A stretch of DNA of 64,000 bases. Origin: Bin5 sp965242905. GTDB taxonomy: Bacteria > Chloroflexota > Anaerolineae > Caldilineales > Caldilineaceae. A program made the translations under genes and the position numbers. Position 1 is the first letter of the stretch. The number at the start of each line of letters is the position of its first letter. The stretch lies in assembly GCA_965242905.1 (NCBI GenBank), contig CBDETM010000002.1, positions 1,178,001 to 1,242,000 on the forward strand, read 5' to 3'. Below the pieces are notes generated by a model. That model made no database searches and was not told where the DNA came from. It was given only the letters and a program-made list of their open reading frames with translations. Shown piece after piece: positions 35,101 through 44,668 of the stretch.

Positions 35101-36051
35101 ATGCAGGAGAAGATTGTGAGCGTTACTCCTCTTAACCATTTTACTGGCATTGATAGCCTTACGAGTGAGCAGTTCTGGGGCCTTCTGAAGCTGGCAAGAC
35201 AGTTGAAAGATGAGTTTACGGAGCGGGGATGCAACAGCCCGGTCCTGGCGGGAAAGTCGTTGGCGATGCTTTTTGAGAAGCCGTCGCTGCGCACTCGTGT
35301 CAGCTTTGAAATGGGCATGCAACATCTGGGAGGCTATGCCTTCTATCTCAGTCCGGCGGAGGTCGGCCTGGGTACGCGTGAAAGCCCGGCGGATGTAATT
35401 CGAGTGTTGGGCGGCTATGTGGACGGCGTGATGGCGCGCGTCTTCGAGCACAGCCATATCGAGGAGATGGTGGAGTGGGGGACCGTGCCCATAATCAATG
35501 GGTTGAGCGACTTCAGCCATCCTTGTCAGGCACTGGCCGATGTGTTCACCATCTGGGAGCAGTTCGGTTCGGTAGAGGACAGGACGCTGGTGTATGTGGG
35601 AGACGGCGCCAACAATGTTGCGACCAGCCTGCTCATGGCCGCGGGAAAGGTCGGCATCAACGTGCGCATCGTGGCGCCTCGGGGGTACGTTCCATCCGGA
35701 AGTGTGCTGGACGCGGCGGAGGCGGAGGTCGAAGTGACAGATGACTTGGACGGCGTCAGAGGAGCGGACGTGCTGTATACGGATGTCTGGGTCAGCATGG
35801 GAGATGAAGAGGAGCGGGAAGAAAGGATGGCTGTCTTACCGCCTTACCAGGTAAACACGGAGTTGGTAAAGCGGTCGGAGAATGAGGAGGTGCTGGCCAT
35901 GCACTGCCTGCCCGCCCACCGCGGCGAAGAAATTTCCGATGCCGTGATGGACGGAGACCACAGCCGGGTTTTTCCGCAGGCCCACAACCGACTTCACGCG
36001 CAGAAGGCGGTTCTTGCGCATCTGCTGGGGGGCGTAGAGTTGCCTTCGTAA
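35101..36051 (+). CDS. argF: Ornithine carbamoyltransferase
   Basis: 316 residues, cytosolic, makes citrulline from ornithine and carbamoyl phosphate in arginine biosynthesis. The carbamoyl-phosphate loop reads SLRTR (62-66) instead of the commoner STRTR. HPCQ (140-143) and HCLPAHR (268-274) are intact. The FMGMQHLGG-like and DVWVSMGDE (ornithine-binding) segments favour ornithine over aspartate or N-acetylornithine. No other arginine gene is in the window. Confidence 0.93.
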   Translation: MQEKIVSVTPLNHFTGIDSLTSEQFWGLLKLARQLKDEFTERGCNSPVLAGKSLAMLFEKPSLRTRVSFEMGMQHLGGYAFYLSPAEVGLGTRESPADVIRVLGGYVDGVMARVFEHSHIEEMVEWGTVPIINGLSDFSHPCQALADVFTIWEQFGSVEDRTLVYVGDGANNVATSLLMAAGKVGINVRIVAPRGYVPSGSVLDAAEAEVEVTDDLDGVRGADVLYTDVWVSMGDEEEREERMAVLPPYQVNTELVKRSENEEVLAMHCLPAHRGEEISDAVMDGDHSRVFPQAHNRLHAQKAVLAHLLGGVELPS

Positions 36052-36227
36052 GGGGGCGCGATCTAACAGACTGTGAGGGCGGAAAGCAGTTCAATTGTCA
36101 GTAGCCGTCCTCGACAGCGGTTCAGCTCGTGGTGTCGACTTGGATTCATGACTGGGAAAGTAGCGAACAGGCTATACGGGCAGAGGGAAGGCTCCGATGA
36201 GGATCCCTCCTCTGAAAAGAGGTTAAC

Positions 36228-37046
36228 ATGACTGACTTTGTGGCAATTCTCAGTCGCCTAACCGACTGGCAAAACATCGTAGATCTTTTCCTGCTCATGC
36301 TGATCTTCTATGCACTGTTACATTTGCTGCGAGGAACGCAGGCCGCGCAGCTTGTACTTGGCATTTTGATAATCGGTATCCTGGTATTTGTTCTTGTCCG
36401 TACGGTCGAGTTGACTGCATTCAGCTGGCTGCTACGCAATAGCTCTCTGGTTGTTTTTGTGTCGATCCCCGTTATTTTTCAACCGGAGATCCGTCGCGTC
36501 CTTGAACAGGTAGGGCGCAGGACGCCGTTCTTCTTGCGCCGCACCAGTGGGGGTGCCGAACCACTGATCAATGAGATCGTTCGTGCGTGCGAGCAGCTGT
36601 CGGCGCGGCGCCATGGCACTCTGCTGGTGCTGGAAGGAAGCGGCGGGTTGATGGAGTATATCGACCGCGGGGTCAAAATCGACAGCGAACTGACTGACGA
36701 GCTTCTGCTCACGATATTTTTCCCTGGAACAGCACTCCACGACGGGGCGGTGATCGTCCAGAACGGCAGAATTGCAGCAGCGTCTTGCATTTTGCCCCTT
36801 ACAAACCGCAATATTGCCGACCACCAGCTGGGCACACGACACCGGGCAGCAATTGGAATAACGGAATTGACGGATGCCATGAGTGTGGTCGTTTCCGAGG
36901 AAACGGGTGCGATTTCGATTGCAACGAGCGGCCGCATGGCCCGGCGTTTGGAAGCAAACGAGTTACGGCGCAGGCTGACCGAGTTCTATGATCCACGACC
37001 AATAATGGGAAATGCAGAGACCGGAGAATTTCTTGCAGAGGTTTGA
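36228..37046 (+). CDS. cdaA: Diadenylate cyclase CdaA
   Basis: 272 residues. Three N-terminal membrane helices (about 18-85) precede the DAC domain. The catalytic motifs are Asp172 in HDGAVIV and RHR at 204-206 (GTRHRAA). It makes c-di-AMP from two ATP at the inner membrane. Residues 238-272 overlap the next reading frame by 35 bp, so the cyclase and its YbbR-domain partner are translationally coupled, as in many Gram-positive bacteria. Role by family: potassium and cell-wall homeostasis. Confidence 0.95.
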   Translation: MTDFVAILSRLTDWQNIVDLFLLMLIFYALLHLLRGTQAAQLVLGILIIGILVFVLVRTVELTAFSWLLRNSSLVVFVSIPVIFQPEIRRVLEQVGRRTPFFLRRTSGGAEPLINEIVRACEQLSARRHGTLLVLEGSGGLMEYIDRGVKIDSELTDELLLTIFFPGTALHDGAVIVQNGRIAAASCILPLTNRNIADHQLGTRHRAAIGITELTDAMSVVVSEETGAISIATSGRMARRLEANELRRRLTEFYDPRPIMGNAETGEFLAEV

Positions 37047-38460
37047 TGAGATTCGGCGATACGGTCGTTCCATGAAACCGACGACGACGCTGCTTCTGTC
37101 GGTTCTTTTGGCGTTTGTCGTTTGGTTCATCGCGATCGATCAGGAAAACCCGATGATTCGGGAGGAATATGAAGAGCCGATTCTGATCGAACTCAGAAAT
37201 ATGGGGCCAGGCCTGCAGAGTGTGCAGGACCTGACGAATCGCACAGCCATGCTGACTTTGCGGGCGCCCCAGCGCACACTGGATGCCCTCCAGGTGGACG
37301 ATTTCAGCGCGGTCATAGACTTGGCGAATCTGACAGCGGGAAGCTACGAGGTAGAAGTGGAGGTCACGGCACTGAACCCCGACGTGGAAGTCATTGCGCT
37401 TGAACCGCGGCAACTTCGTATACAGCTGGAGCCGGTGATTTCCCGTTTTGTCCCGATAGAAGTGGAGGTAATGGACAGCCCGGCATTCGGGTACGACTGG
37501 CAGGAGCCGCTGTCGGAGCCGGCGGAAGTAGAGATATCCGGCCCGCGGACACTTGTCACGCAGGTGCGGTCAGTGATTGCAACGGTCTTTCTACGCAATG
37601 CCAAGAGCCAGGTGGAGCAGGTTCGACCCCTTATCGCCCGCAATGCGCAGAATCTGGAGGTGGGACGGGTAAACATTGAACCGGGCACGGCCCGAATCGT
37701 CGTGCCTGTTGTACAGCCTCCGGGACGCAAAGAGGTGGTCGTGCGCGCCGATGTGAAGGGCTTGCCTTCGCCGAACTACCGCTTGACGGGTGTAAATGTC
37801 GAGCCGCAGACGGTTGTCCTGTCGGGCAGCCCGAGCGCTCTGCGGGAAGTTCCCGGATTTGTAGAGACGACGCCACTTCTCATTGAGGGCGCGATTGACG
37901 ACGTTCGGGAACGTCTTGCTTTGATATTGCCAGAGAATGTCTCCTCACTTCAGGACAGCGTCCTGGTGACGGTAGGCGTCGCGCCGCTGGAAAGCAGCCT
38001 GACAGTCACTCGTCATCCGGTCATCCAGGGCGCGGGAGATGACATGCGTATCACCGTTTCACTGGAGGAGGTTGAGGTGATCGTAAGCGGCCCGTTGCCG
38101 CGGCTGGAACTTCTGGGCTCTGAAGAAGTGCGTGTGCTCCTGGACCTGACGGGACTGTTGCCCGGCAGCCACCTGGTCGAACCTACAGTTGTTGTGCCCG
38201 AAGGAATCGTTGAACAAGGGGTGATCCCTGAGGCGATCGAAGTGTTGATTGAATCCTTGATCACACCGACTGCCACAGCGACGCCTGAACCAGTTGAAAC
38301 GCCGGCTACTCCTGTTCCGGAACCGGTGGAACCGACGACCGAAGTGGAATCGACCGAGACGCCGCCGCCGTTGGCGAGTGAAACTGTTCAACCATCGCCC
38401 GTTCCGGCGCCGGACCAGACAGAGCCGCCTCCGACGGAAACACCTGAAACGTCCAATTGA
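37012..38460 (+). CDS. cdaR: YbbR-domain protein, CdaR-like
   Basis: 482 residues. One membrane helix near residues 22-40 anchors a long extracytoplasmic region with about four YbbR-like beta repeats (roughly 50-400), followed by a Pro/Thr/Glu-rich tail of 65 residues (ATATPEPVETPATPVPEP). The start overlaps the end of cdaA by 35 bp. CdaR regulates CdaA in Firmicutes. The tail is unusual and may act as a wall-spanning spacer. Confidence 0.88.
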   Translation: MQRPENFLQRFDEIRRYGRSMKPTTTLLLSVLLAFVVWFIAIDQENPMIREEYEEPILIELRNMGPGLQSVQDLTNRTAMLTLRAPQRTLDALQVDDFSAVIDLANLTAGSYEVEVEVTALNPDVEVIALEPRQLRIQLEPVISRFVPIEVEVMDSPAFGYDWQEPLSEPAEVEISGPRTLVTQVRSVIATVFLRNAKSQVEQVRPLIARNAQNLEVGRVNIEPGTARIVVPVVQPPGRKEVVVRADVKGLPSPNYRLTGVNVEPQTVVLSGSPSALREVPGFVETTPLLIEGAIDDVRERLALILPENVSSLQDSVLVTVGVAPLESSLTVTRHPVIQGAGDDMRITVSLEEVEVIVSGPLPRLELLGSEEVRVLLDLTGLLPGSHLVEPTVVVPEGIVEQGVIPEAIEVLIESLITPTATATPEPVETPATPVPEPVEPTTEVESTETPPPLASETVQPSPVPAPDQTEPPPTETPETSN

Positions 38461-38466
38461 TCTGGA

Positions 38467-39840
38467 ATGACACAACGAAAAGCAGTGGTCGCGCTTGTGG
38501 GTCGGCCCAACGTGGGAAAATCGACCCTGTTCAACCGACTCATTGGCGCCAGAACAGCAATCGTAGAAGACCTCCCCGGCACGACCCGAGACAGGATTTA
38601 CGGTGAGGCGGAGTGGAGCGGGGTTTCCTTCGTCGTAATCGACACAGGGGGTCTGGAAGCGCAGAAGACGGCAGAATTCAGGGCAACGCGGCCGGGCGTG
38701 GCGCCCCTGGCGCGTGACTCGGCCCGTTATGTGACCGAAATCACGAATCAGGCCCGGATCGCAGTGGACGAGGCCGATGTCATCGTTTTGGTGGTGGATG
38801 GAAGAGATGGTCTTACGGCAGCTGACGAGGACCTTGCCGAATTCCTGCAGCAGACGACCAAACCGGTCTACCTTGCGGTAAACAAGGCCGAGAGTGAACA
38901 GAGGCAGCTCGACGCGGCGGAGTTCTGGGCGCTGGGGGTGGGTGAACCGATTGCGATCAGCGCGTTTCACGGGATAGGCGTTGGCGACCTGCTCGATTCG
39001 ATTGCGGCGGAGCTCTCTCATAGTCTGGTTGAGGATGACAGGGAAGAAGATGTGGTTGACATCGCGCTTGTAGGTAGACCGAATGTAGGCAAGAGCAGTC
39101 TGCTCAACACCCTGATCGGGCGGGAACGGGCAATCGTAAGTGATATCGCCGGCACGACACGCGATCCCATTGACACTGAGATCGTCTATCATGGTCAGAA
39201 GATTTCGCTGATTGACACGGCGGGAATCCGACGAAGGGGGAGGGTGGAGCCAGGTATCGAGAAATACAGTGTCCTTCGCAGCATGCGCAGCATCGATCGA
39301 GCCGACGTGGCCCTGCTTCTTGTCGACGGAGTCGAGGGTGTCACAGCGCAGGATGCGCACATCGCAGGACATGTACTGGAGGCGCACAAGAGCGTCGTCG
39401 TCCTGGTGAACAAATGGGACATCGTCGAGAAAAACACACAGACGATGGTAGAATATACGCGACAGGTGCGCGCGGACCTGAAGTTTCTTGACTACGTGCC
39501 GGTGCTCTTCATCAGCGCGTTAACCAAGCAGCGTGTGCAGAAGGTGCTGCCGACGGCGCTGACTGTGGCGGCAGAACGGAAGCACCGTATTTCGACTGCG
39601 GAGCTGAACGGCGTCATTCAGGATGCCTATCACCGTTCACCACCGGCAACGAAGCAGCAGCGGCCTCTGCGCATCTATTACGCAACCCAGGCCAGCGTCG
39701 AGCCGCCTACCTTTATTCTGTTCGTCAATGATCCGGATTTGGCCCACTTCAGTTATCTTCGGTATCTGGAAAACCAGCTGCGGCGGCACTACCCATTTGT
39801 CGGCACGCCCATCCGAATTCGCCTACGGGCCCGCACCTGA
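38467..39840 (+). CDS. der: Ribosome-assembly GTPase Der (EngA)
   Basis: 457 residues with two consecutive GTPase domains, which is unique to Der. Walker A motifs GRPNVGKST (near residue 12) and GRPNVGKSS (near 203), DTAG in domain 2 (IDTAGIRRRG), and NKWD late in domain 2. The C-terminal KH-like domain (about 370-457) binds 23S rRNA. It follows cdaR by six bases. The first-domain G3 reads DTGG, as is usual for Der. Confidence 0.96.
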   Translation: MTQRKAVVALVGRPNVGKSTLFNRLIGARTAIVEDLPGTTRDRIYGEAEWSGVSFVVIDTGGLEAQKTAEFRATRPGVAPLARDSARYVTEITNQARIAVDEADVIVLVVDGRDGLTAADEDLAEFLQQTTKPVYLAVNKAESEQRQLDAAEFWALGVGEPIAISAFHGIGVGDLLDSIAAELSHSLVEDDREEDVVDIALVGRPNVGKSSLLNTLIGRERAIVSDIAGTTRDPIDTEIVYHGQKISLIDTAGIRRRGRVEPGIEKYSVLRSMRSIDRADVALLLVDGVEGVTAQDAHIAGHVLEAHKSVVVLVNKWDIVEKNTQTMVEYTRQVRADLKFLDYVPVLFISALTKQRVQKVLPTALTVAAERKHRISTAELNGVIQDAYHRSPPATKQQRPLRIYYATQASVEPPTFILFVNDPDLAHFSYLRYLENQLRRHYPFVGTPIRIRLRART

Positions 39841-40038
39841 TTCGCGTCCTTTGACGGCACAATTGCCACAGCAGGATGCGGCAGCAGGGAGCAAGTTGAG
39901 ACCTTTCCAGGCGTAAGGGCTCCCGGGGTAAGCCACACTCACATCGTAGCGATATCGACCTGCTTGACTGTGAGTAAAACGGAATCCAGACTAATCTTCA
40001 TTGGACATAAACTTGCCGAAGCACCAGGACCAAGACCT

Positions 40039-41001
40039 ATGTTCCCAACAAGCTGGCGGCGCCTAATGAATACAACCAAGACCTTTCGCACCGAAATCAC
40101 GCTACTGGTTGCTCTGGCGGCATCTGCGGGATTTTTCGGATATCTGGGCTATGGATTGCTGGAATTGCCGGTGTCGCCTGCGTCATTTTCGGCTGAACAA
40201 GCTATGGCCTACGTAGAGGAGCAGATGGCATTCGGACCCAGAATAACCGGGACGGACGCCCATCGTGAGATGGGCGACTGGATGGTACATGAACTAACTT
40301 CAAATGGATGGGATGTACTGATCCAGCCGTTCCGTCCGCTTCCCCAAGTGGAAGCGCGCAATTTCGTTGCATTCAAGGGATCGGGGCCCGTGATAATTCT
40401 GGGCGCCCATTACGATACGCGAATCTTTTCTGACGAAGACCCGGACCCTGCCAACCGTGAAAAACCTGTACCCGGTGCGAATGACGGCGCCTCCGGCGTA
40501 GCGGTGCTGCTGGAGTTGGCCCGCACACTGGACGTGGATAGCACAGATCACACGATTTGCCTGGCGTTTTTTGACGCAGAGGACAACGGACGCATTCCTG
40601 GATGGGACTGGATTCTGGGCAGCCGCTATTTTGTGGAGAATCTGGAGTCGTTGGGCGAGTGCCAGTCGCCGCGATACACGGTAATCGTAGACATGATTGG
40701 CGACGCAGATCAGCAGCTCTTGTGGGAACCGAATTCCGACCGGCGTCTGACCGAAGCGATCTGGTCGGTTGCTGACCAGCTGGGATACGGTGAGTGGTTC
40801 CGCCTTGCGCCGGGCACGCCTATTATTGACGATCATACGCCCTTTATTGAGGCCGGCTACACCGCCATCGACATCATCGATTTTACCTATCCGTACTGGC
40901 ATACAGTTGAGGACACGATCGATAAACTGGGAGAGGAAAGTTTTGAGAGGGTAGGCGCCACGCTGGAGGTGTGGTTGGAAAACGGTGCTCCGGGACCGTA
41001 A
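40039..41001 (+). CDS. M28 peptidase, glutaminyl-peptide cyclotransferase-like
   Basis: 321 residues from the ATG at 40039; the open frame extends to a TTG at 39964 with no ribosome site. One N-terminal hydrophobic helix (TLLVALAASAGFFGYLGYG) serves as anchor or signal. Zinc-site motifs: GAHYDT, GANDGASG, FFDAEDNG, DMIGDAD and WHTVEDT. The DMIGDAD...IDDHTPFIEAG...YWHTVEDT series follows glutaminyl cyclases (which have IQDDHIPF and WHTMDD) more than aminopeptidases. Acts outside the membrane, removing ammonia from N-terminal Gln or cleaving N-terminal residues. Only biochemistry can separate these. Confidence 0.82.
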   Translation: MFPTSWRRLMNTTKTFRTEITLLVALAASAGFFGYLGYGLLELPVSPASFSAEQAMAYVEEQMAFGPRITGTDAHREMGDWMVHELTSNGWDVLIQPFRPLPQVEARNFVAFKGSGPVIILGAHYDTRIFSDEDPDPANREKPVPGANDGASGVAVLLELARTLDVDSTDHTICLAFFDAEDNGRIPGWDWILGSRYFVENLESLGECQSPRYTVIVDMIGDADQQLLWEPNSDRRLTEAIWSVADQLGYGEWFRLAPGTPIIDDHTPFIEAGYTAIDIIDFTYPYWHTVEDTIDKLGEESFERVGATLEVWLENGAPGP

Positions 41002-41050
41002 AGGGGGTACTCGACGCGGGGAGTAATCGAGTCGCCCATACGGCGGATTT

Positions 41051-41079
41051 TTCGTGAAAGCGTGAAGATCTTCTATACT
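41051..41079 (+). promoter_or_regulatory. Candidate promoter of lgt
   Basis: TTCGTG (41051-41056) and TATACT (41074-41079) with a 17-bp spacer lie about 50 bp before the lgt ATG. The -35 is weak. Confidence 0.35.
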
Positions 41080-41129
41080 TTGGAGTGAAAGTAACGGCGT
41101 GTTCTCACTGACAAGGCTACGAAAACTGT

Positions 41130-42089
41130 ATGGGTCCGACCATTTTTGAACTTGAAATCTTCGGAAGATTCTTTGCTCCAGGATGGTATGGTGTATTCAT
41201 TGTTGGCGGCGCTGTAGTTGCCGCCTGGCTGTCTGCGAGGCTCTCCCGAAGAGCCGGCGAAAACCCGGACCACATCTGGAACCTTCTGGCCTGGACGCTG
41301 CTCCTGGGAATTGTCGGTGCCCGCTTGTACCACGTGTTCAGCACACCGGCTGACGGGCCAGGCTGGGCATTTTATCGCGAAAACCCATTTGAAATAGTCA
41401 GACTGTGGGGCGGGGGTAAGGAAGGTTTTGGGTTTACAGGTCTGGGCATCTACGGCGGGCTGATAGGCGGCGTTGTCGCAATTGTCTTGTATACCTGGCG
41501 CAACGGCCTGAGCTTTCTGAGCTATTTGGATTACATCGGCCCCAATGTGCTGGTCGCCCAGGCAATCGGGCGGATGGGAAACTTTGCCAACCAGGAGTTG
41601 TACGGGCAGGCTACAGACCTGCCATGGGCGTTCCACATCAACCCCGTGCATCCCTGCCAGCGCCCAGAGGGGGCGCCTCCTTGCGGCGTGGCCGATGTCC
41701 CACAAGCTACGCTGGACTGGTATGCCAGCAACGGCTTCCACCCGACTTTTTTCTATGAAGCCGGTTGGAGCCTCCTGCTGTTTGGTCTCCTTTATTTCAT
41801 CTACTGGCAGTTCGGGCACAAGCTACGCCGGGGCGACGGTGCGCTGATGTATTTCATAGCCTACCCGTTGGGCCGCTTCTGGGTCGAGTACTTTCGCCCG
41901 GATGCGTGGGTCATGGGCCAACTGGCGACCGCGCAGTGGATTGCAATAATCAGCGTTGTCATAAGTGTAGCTCTTCTCATTGTGCGGCACTACGGCTGGT
42001 CGGCGGAAGAAAATCAGGAGGAATCCATAGTTTCCCTGAGTAGACACAACGCCTCTCCGGGCGTTCCGCTCGCGGCGCAAGCCAGCTAA
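41130..42089 (+). CDS. lgt: Prolipoprotein diacylglyceryl transferase
   Basis: 319 residues, seven or so membrane helices, transfers diacylglycerol to the lipobox cysteine. The signature GRMGNFANQELYG is intact. The E. coli His103 position (HGGLIG) is Tyr here (GIYGGLIGG), as in several non-proteobacterial Lgt proteins. An insert of about 30 residues (HPCQRPEGAPPCGVADVP) lies in a periplasmic loop after it. Consistent with the many lipoproteins in this window. Confidence 0.92.
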   Translation: MGPTIFELEIFGRFFAPGWYGVFIVGGAVVAAWLSARLSRRAGENPDHIWNLLAWTLLLGIVGARLYHVFSTPADGPGWAFYRENPFEIVRLWGGGKEGFGFTGLGIYGGLIGGVVAIVLYTWRNGLSFLSYLDYIGPNVLVAQAIGRMGNFANQELYGQATDLPWAFHINPVHPCQRPEGAPPCGVADVPQATLDWYASNGFHPTFFYEAGWSLLLFGLLYFIYWQFGHKLRRGDGALMYFIAYPLGRFWVEYFRPDAWVMGQLATAQWIAIISVVISVALLIVRHYGWSAEENQEESIVSLSRHNASPGVPLAAQAS

Positions 42090-42210
42090 ATTGCGCTCAC
42101 TATGCAAATGCAGTTAGTGCAGGCAAGGCCCAAACTACGCATCCGAGTCGATTGACCAGTTGGCACGAGAGGGTCCTGCAAGCAGCAGGTCTGCGCCCCG
42201 ATCTCCTCTT

Positions 42211-42498
42211 TCACGCAACCATTTCAATAAAGTAATCCACAACCTCGGCGTCGAGACGCCAGTTTTCGACGCGGTTGGCAATCTTTTCGAGTTGCCTGTA
42301 TGCCAGCGCACCGTTCTGGCTGACACAAGCAACTTCGAGAACAGCCCGGCTCAGCGTATCCTGCCCTTCGGCTTCGCAGACAGAAACGTTGTAGTCACGG
42401 CGCAGCCGGGCAATGAGGGGTTTGACGATGCTTCGTTTCTCTTTCAGCGAACTCGTTAGGGGTAGATAGAGTTCAAGGGTCAGATGCCCGATAGCCAT
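42211..42498 (-). CDS. DUF503 (YlxP-like) protein
   Basis: 95 residues, ferredoxin-like fold. Opens with MAIGHLTLELYLPLTSSLKEKRS, the usual DUF503 start, and contains SVCEAEGQDTLSRAVLEVACVS. Its stop region lies close to the end of the convergent lgt gene. Only six bases separate it from the lipoate-ligase stop upstream, so they are co-transcribed. YlxP is found next to rbfA in Firmicutes, suggesting a ribosome-related role, which is not shown here. Confidence 0.85.
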   Translation of the reverse strand: MAIGHLTLELYLPLTSSLKEKRSIVKPLIARLRRDYNVSVCEAEGQDTLSRAVLEVACVSQNGALAYRQLEKIANRVENWRLDAEVVDYFIEMVA

Positions 42499-42504
42499 GT
42501 GACG

Positions 42505-43338
42505 TTACCGCTGGCGGGTCCAGGCCGGATCAGCATAGCGAATGCGGATCAGTTCGGCGCTGCGGCGAAGTTCGTTTGGGGAGAGGGTGCCTGACTCGAG
42601 GTCCTGGTCGAGCGTTGACGCGAACCCGTCTGCCATTGCCGCGGCTATTCGAGGAAAGTCCAGTTGATCTGAATCGGGCGACAGTTCCATTGCCTCTGCA
42701 AGGGTGACGGCCTGCTGGCGCAGCTGTTGACGTAGATTGTCCTGCGCGGCGCAGGGCAGCGCAAGCACATCCACGAGCCGCGCGACATCGCCCCTTAGAG
42801 GCAAACTGCCATGCTGCAGGACATAGCCCTTGCGGCGGCTTTGAGCGCTGCCCATCAGTTTTCTGCCACCGGCGGTGATCTCGTAGGCGCTGGGCATTTC
42901 GAAACAGGCGGCTGACAGCTCGCGTCCCGCACGAGCGCGGGCGCCGGCCTTTTCTACGTTTAGCCCTAACGACAACAGACCGGACAGCAGGGCGTTGCTG
43001 AATCGCAGATAGGCGTCCATCACGCCTCCGGCCATGTGCGGCTCGGCGACCGGCCCGGTGACGGAATAGGTCAGTTCGTCGACGTGAAGGATAGCCCTAC
43101 CGCCTGTCGAACGGCGCACCAGGTCGAAGCCTTGTTCTGAGATCCGGACTTCGTTGACGTCGGCGATCTTTTGGAAGCGCCCCAAGCTGACGGTGGGAAT
43201 CTGCCAGCGGTAGAAGCGCAACGTGGGCGGAACATCGCCGGCGGCCGCTGCCTCGGCGATCGACTCGTCAACAGCCATATTGGCTGCCCCGGAGCGGGGT
43301 GAGTCCTCAATTATCAGACGCCAGGGTGGCGAGGGCAT
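42505..43338 (-). CDS. Lipoate-protein ligase A family protein
   Basis: 277 residues of the BPL_LplA_LipB fold. The lipoate-binding RRSTGGRAILH (RRxTGGG-like), the catalytic-lysine region GSAQSRRKGYVLQHGSLPL and a short C-terminal domain are visible. It attaches lipoate or octanoate to 2-oxoacid dehydrogenase or GcvH domains. It could equally be an octanoyltransferase LipM, which shares all these motifs. The next operon neighbour, YgfZ, supports Fe-S enzymes such as lipoyl synthase, so co-location fits. Confidence 0.85.
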   Translation of the reverse strand: MPSPPWRLIIEDSPRSGAANMAVDESIAEAAAAGDVPPTLRFYRWQIPTVSLGRFQKIADVNEVRISEQGFDLVRRSTGGRAILHVDELTYSVTGPVAEPHMAGGVMDAYLRFSNALLSGLLSLGLNVEKAGARARAGRELSAACFEMPSAYEITAGGRKLMGSAQSRRKGYVLQHGSLPLRGDVARLVDVLALPCAAQDNLRQQLRQQAVTLAEAMELSPDSDQLDFPRIAAAMADGFASTLDQDLESGTLSPNELRRSAELIRIRYADPAWTRQR

Positions 43339-43440
43339 AAAGAAACGCGAGTTAGAAATCGGCTGGTTTCAGTTGGCCAGCATCTCACTCAGATCCTGGA
43401 TTCTCCAGAAAGAAAGCTGCTCATGGATGGCTGCAGCCAT

Positions 43441-44412
43441 TCACATCGAGGGCGGAGAAATCTGTTCGACGTAAGCAGCGATTCCCTCAACCGCGGCCTC
43501 GACGCCTTCGACATTGTGGGGCCGTTTCAGTACTGCCAGCGCGACCTGTCCGGCTGACGGACTGTGGGCACAACTGGTGACTGTACCGGCAGAGCGACCA
43601 TTGACGCTGACTGTCGCGCCCTCCGGCAGAGGCAGTTCGCTGCGAAGTCGGACCAGTGATCGAGTTACCTTGCCATAGGTGAGTTGACGGGCGATGATCT
43701 CCTGGCCTGTGTAACACCCCTTGTTTTCGGCGCACACCCATGCCATGCCAGCTTCCAGCGGTGTAAAGGCGTCAGTCAGCTCCATTCCGGGACGGGGACG
43801 GCCCAGCTCGACGCGGCGGGCTTCGTAGCTGTCGTTCCCGGCGAGAATGACGGCGCCGGCGCCAGCCAGTCTCTCCTGGAGCGCGGCGATTTCGTCGGCA
43901 GATCCGATGATCTCAAAGCCAGGAATGTCGTAGCGTTCTTGCCGGAGGACGCAAACACCTTCGTCTTGCAGGAACTGGTCGTCGGAATCCGGCTGAGGCA
44001 GACCGACCGACCGCAGCAGTTCTGCTGCAGTTTGGCCAAGGAGGCGCAGACGGCCCATCTCTTCACTTTCGTCGGTAACGGTCACTTTGTCCATGAAGAA
44101 TATCTGACTTTGCAGCCGCTGGCGCAGGGTATCTGCCTGACCTTGGGATGGAAGTAGCATCAGGTCGTCCTGGCGGCAGAGGACGGAGAATACGGCTTCG
44201 ATGCGCGCGGTTGGGCTGGTGAGAATGGTCACGGCGGCCTGGCCCGCCTGGAGGCAGGCGATGTCGTTGGTTGTCATTCTCTGGAGAAAATCGACCCGAT
44301 CCCGGTCTCTCAGGCGCAGGATGCCGAAGTCAGGCCGGGGCAGAAGGGCTACGCCGGAGGTCAGTGCCTGGTAGTCGCGGTCACTCACTGAAACAGCTGT
44401 CTTAACGCTCAT
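43441..44412 (-). CDS. ygfZ: Folate-binding protein YgfZ
   Basis: 323 residues from the ATG at 44412, which has GGAGG at 7-bp spacing; the frame continues 28 codons further without a ribosome site. GcvT-like fold. The YgfZ signature KGCYTGQEIIAR (with the essential Cys) is complete. It supports repair or assembly of Fe-S enzymes in a folate-dependent way. It is followed, 100 bp on, by the lipoate ligase and DUF503 genes. Confidence 0.88.
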   Translation of the reverse strand: MSVKTAVSVSDRDYQALTSGVALLPRPDFGILRLRDRDRVDFLQRMTTNDIACLQAGQAAVTILTSPTARIEAVFSVLCRQDDLMLLPSQGQADTLRQRLQSQIFFMDKVTVTDESEEMGRLRLLGQTAAELLRSVGLPQPDSDDQFLQDEGVCVLRQERYDIPGFEIIGSADEIAALQERLAGAGAVILAGNDSYEARRVELGRPRPGMELTDAFTPLEAGMAWVCAENKGCYTGQEIIARQLTYGKVTRSLVRLRSELPLPEGATVSVNGRSAGTVTSCAHSPSAGQVALAVLKRPHNVEGVEAAVEGIAAYVEQISPPSM

Positions 44413-44668
44413 CGGATCCTCCAATTCGATCCAGTCTCTGATGCCGGGCGCCCACATGGGCGGGTCGCCGATGACAGCAATCGGGGGCGAATCCATTGAT
44501 GGTACGTATTCCGGATTGCCCTTATCGGCGCCGGTAGGGAACGGGCGGTTCCCAATTCAAGATCGGTCAGGCATTGTGGATTATCTAGAGCTACTATAGT
44601 TCATTCGCGACAGATTCCACAGTTCGCAGTAATGCTGAAGAGGAAGAACTGAAGGCGTTCTTTACGCC

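Noticed and set aside
38059..39387. 442-codon minus-strand ORF over cdaR and der
   Set aside because: Shadow of two well-supported genes; Arg- and His-rich translation.
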